Source: Bacteroidota bacterium (lineage in GTDB: Bacteria > Bacteroidota > Ignavibacteria > Tepidaquicellales > Tepidaquicellaceae). Taken from it: 64,000 bases of DNA. The notes beneath the pieces are model-generated. The model saw nothing but the letters and a program-made list of their open reading frames with translations. It had not been told where the DNA came from and did no database searches. A program made the position numbers and the translations under genes. Each line of letters starts with the position of its first letter. Within the stretch, counting starts at the first letter, position 1. Positions 62,085 to 64,000 of this stretch are shown piece by piece. Location of the stretch: assembly GCA_018266875.1 (NCBI GenBank), contig JAFDZR010000014.1:20405-84404 (forward strand), read 5' to 3'.

Positions 62085-63814
62085 TTTTTCAGATAGATAA
62101 GTTCAAGGGCTTTGCTGACTGCATCTTCTTTACTTACTAAAATTTTCTCACCGGTGCTTCTGATCTTGATTTCAACATTACCGTCTTTTAGATTTTTTTC
62201 TCCAGCAATGATCTGAAGCGGAATGCCTATCAGATCAGCGTCATTGAATTTCACTCCGGGTCTTACATCTTCCCTGTCATCATACAGAGTTTCAATATTC
62301 CTTACTTCGGTAAGTTCTTTATAAAAGCTTTCCGAAAGAATTTTCACTTCATCGGTTTTACCGCTGAGACTGATCAAAAGTATTTTAAAAGGCGCGATCT
62401 CGCCTTTCCATATGATTCCTTTTTCGTCATTGCTCTGCTCTATAAATGCCGCGAGAGTCCTTTCCACGCCTATACCGTAACTTCCCATAATTATGGGATT
62501 CTCTTTTCCATCTGCATCAAGAAATTTAGCTCCGAGCGCTTCGGAATACATAGTGCCGAGCTTGAATATATGACCAACCTCGATTGCTTTGGTAATCCGT
62601 AAAACGCTCTTTCTGTCAAGTGTCTGTTCGCCTTCTTTAACTGTCCTGATGTCCCTGTATTCAATTCCCGGGACGTCTCTTTTCAGATCGATGTTTTTAA
62701 TGTGATAGTCATTTCTGTTTGCACCGCTGATCAGTTCGTCAGCCTCTTCCAGCAGAAGATCTGCAATTATCTTTACCTTTTTATTTTTAAGTTCTTTCAG
62801 TCCGACCGGTCCTATTGATCCTGCATCAGCTCCTGTTATTGCGGCAAGCTCTTCATTATGCGCGGGGCGAATATTTATTCCGAAATAGTTCTGAAGTTTC
62901 ATTTCATTCACTTCATCGTCGCCTCTTACAAGGACAAGAATATAGTCATCACCGTCTTTTGCGGGACGGACGAAAACTCTGGATTTGGCAAGTCTAGATC
63001 TGTCTGTAATATTAAGGAATCCGGCAAGTTCATCTATGCTTTTTATATCAGGAGTATGGAATTCCTCAAACGGCAGATCCGAATTTTTTCTTTCATTTTT
63101 TTCAACAAATGAAACTGCTACTTCTATATTTGAAGTGTAACTTCCGTCCTCACTGATCACAATATTATCTTCTCCCGCAGAAGATGGGACCATGAATTCC
63201 TCCGAAGCGCTTCCTCCCATTGCTCCGCTGTGAGCTGATACGACAACAAAATCCAGACCGCATCTTGTAAAGATATTTCTGTATGCCTGCTCCATGTCAT
63301 TATAGGAACTGTCCAGACCTTCCCATGTTGCATCAAGAGAGTAAGCGTCTTTCATCGTGAACTGTCTTGCGCGCAGAACTCCGGCTCTCGGGCGTTCTTC
63401 ATTCCTGAACTTTGACTGTATCTGATACCATACCTGCGGAAAATCCTTGTATGAAATTAAATTCGGTTTTGCAATCGAAGTAAATACTTCCTCATGCGTA
63501 GGGCAGAGTACGAGCTCACGGTTCTTTATCCTGAACATAAGATCTCCGTAATCTTCCATCCTTCCGGTTTCAGCCCAGAGTTCATGCGGCGATAATGCCG
63601 GAAGCAGGAATTCATTCCCTCCGATCGCGTTCATTTCTTCCCGGATAATGTTCTCTACTTTTCTGAATGCAATCAAACCGAACGGCAGTGAAGAGTAAAC
63701 TCCCGAAGTGAGCTGCTTAATCATACCGGCTCTTATCATCAATTTATGTGAAACCGTAACTGCATCCACCGGGTCATCTTTCAGCGTAGGCAGAAAAAAC
63801 TTTGTTAATCTCAT
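62081..63814 (-). CDS. proS: proline-tRNA ligase
   Basis: A 577-residue bacterial-type (long) ProRS with an inserted editing domain. MRLTKFFLPTLKDDPVDAVT starts it; motif 2 is KFRNEERPRAGVLRARQFTM, the INS editing domain about 230-390, motif 3 IIMGSYGIGVERTLAAFIEQ, and the C-terminal anticodon domain has YDDREDVRPGVKFNDADLIG. It charges tRNA-Pro and edits mischarged alanine. Its promoter (63832-63862) begins the long minus-strand run. Confidence 0.96.
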   Translation of the reverse strand: MRLTKFFLPTLKDDPVDAVTVSHKLMIRAGMIKQLTSGVYSSLPFGLIAFRKVENIIREEMNAIGGNEFLLPALSPHELWAETGRMEDYGDLMFRIKNRELVLCPTHEEVFTSIAKPNLISYKDFPQVWYQIQSKFRNEERPRAGVLRARQFTMKDAYSLDATWEGLDSSYNDMEQAYRNIFTRCGLDFVVVSAHSGAMGGSASEEFMVPSSAGEDNIVISEDGSYTSNIEVAVSFVEKNERKNSDLPFEEFHTPDIKSIDELAGFLNITDRSRLAKSRVFVRPAKDGDDYILVLVRGDDEVNEMKLQNYFGINIRPAHNEELAAITGADAGSIGPVGLKELKNKKVKIIADLLLEEADELISGANRNDYHIKNIDLKRDVPGIEYRDIRTVKEGEQTLDRKSVLRITKAIEVGHIFKLGTMYSEALGAKFLDADGKENPIIMGSYGIGVERTLAAFIEQSNDEKGIIWKGEIAPFKILLISLSGKTDEVKILSESFYKELTEVRNIETLYDDREDVRPGVKFNDADLIGIPLQIIAGEKNLKDGNVEIKIRSTGEKILVSKEDAVSKALELIYLKN

Positions 63815-63831
63815 TTTTAAAATTTAAGCTG

Positions 63832-63862
63832 TAAATATAAAAATGACTGCTCTCTATTACAA
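63832..63862 (-). promoter_or_regulatory. Bacteroidota-type promoter for proS
   Basis: On the minus strand TTG (63860-63862), a 20-base spacer and TATATTTA (63832-63839), one base from TAnnTTTG. The ATG of proS lies 18 bases after the -7 element. The remaining sequence to the window end holds no further gene. Confidence 0.45.
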
Positions 63863-64000
63863 TTCTATAATTTATGAATGTGAAGTATACTTGCAATAGT
63901 GTCCAAAATAATTTTTAATCATAAGAAATACTTTAATACTTAAAATCTTTTAAACTTTTTATTATGTTTTTTCAAGCAACCCGCCTGTGAATTATTGCCG

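Overview
The window reads as chromosomal DNA of a low-GC, Gram-negative bacterium of the Bacteroidota/Ignavibacteriota (Chlorobi-related) lineage. Three secreted proteins end in a type IX secretion (T9SS) type A sorting domain, several promoters fit the Bacteroidota pattern (TTG, about 20 bp, TAnnTTTG), and many starts lack a strong Shine-Dalgarno. The lineage is inferred; no rRNA is present. No tRNA, rRNA, CRISPR array, transposase or phage gene was recognised.

Left part (1-20 kb). A two-gene 2-hydroxyacyl-CoA dehydratase-type system (activator cut by the window edge) is followed by the squalene operon hpnC-hpnD-hpnE, led by a small membrane protein behind a good promoter. Next come two tandem YCF48/BNR-type T9SS cargo proteins and an Omp28-like thioredoxin-fold T9SS protein, each with its own terminator. 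Then lie a lone MlaF-type ABC ATPase, rhodanese, pta, mnmA, a secreted Lys/Ser-repeat protein, and single genes: DUF1003, two VOC proteins, a methyltransferase, an oxalate-decarboxylase-like bicupin and TerC.

Middle (20-37 kb). The plus-strand run pheT - small coiled-coil protein - zapA - structured RNA (probable 6S RNA) - rny - coaE combines translation, division and RNA turnover. Facing it are two overlapping lipoproteins, a beta-barrel protein and an ABC-F ATPase, then a GNAT protein and egtD. Divergent from egtD is tnaA (residues predict tryptophan indole-lyase), which converges on an acyl-CoA carboxylase subunit across a shared terminator. murA and accA follow.

Right part (37.7-63.8 kb). 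Almost everything is on the minus strand. It starts with proS-maf-membrane flippase-like protein-B12-binding mutase subunit, then a surface-polysaccharide locus: phosphohexomutase, Wza, Wzz, Wzy/ligase-like, Wzx, four GT2, one GT4 and one GT32-like glycosyltransferase, a methyltransferase, a GH16 lipoprotein, a sugar epimerase/dehydratase, and the set hddA-hddC-gmhA-gmhB plus a transaldolase. The locus ends with a priming polyprenyl-phosphate glycosylphosphotransferase, a polyprenol-phosphate mannose synthase-like enzyme and a GT2 fused to a degenerate glycosylphosphotransferase. Together these predict a Wzx/Wzy-type glycan containing GDP-D-glycero-D-manno-heptose-derived sugar. No BY-kinase (Wzc kinase domain) or Wzb phosphatase is seen.

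Most notable: the GT2/degenerate-primer fusion, the transaldolase-coupled heptose set, the Wzx frame that opens without a canonical start, the 6S RNA candidate next to zapA, the coiled-coil gene beside zapA, the secreted Lys-rich repeat protein, and the overlapping lipoprotein pair.
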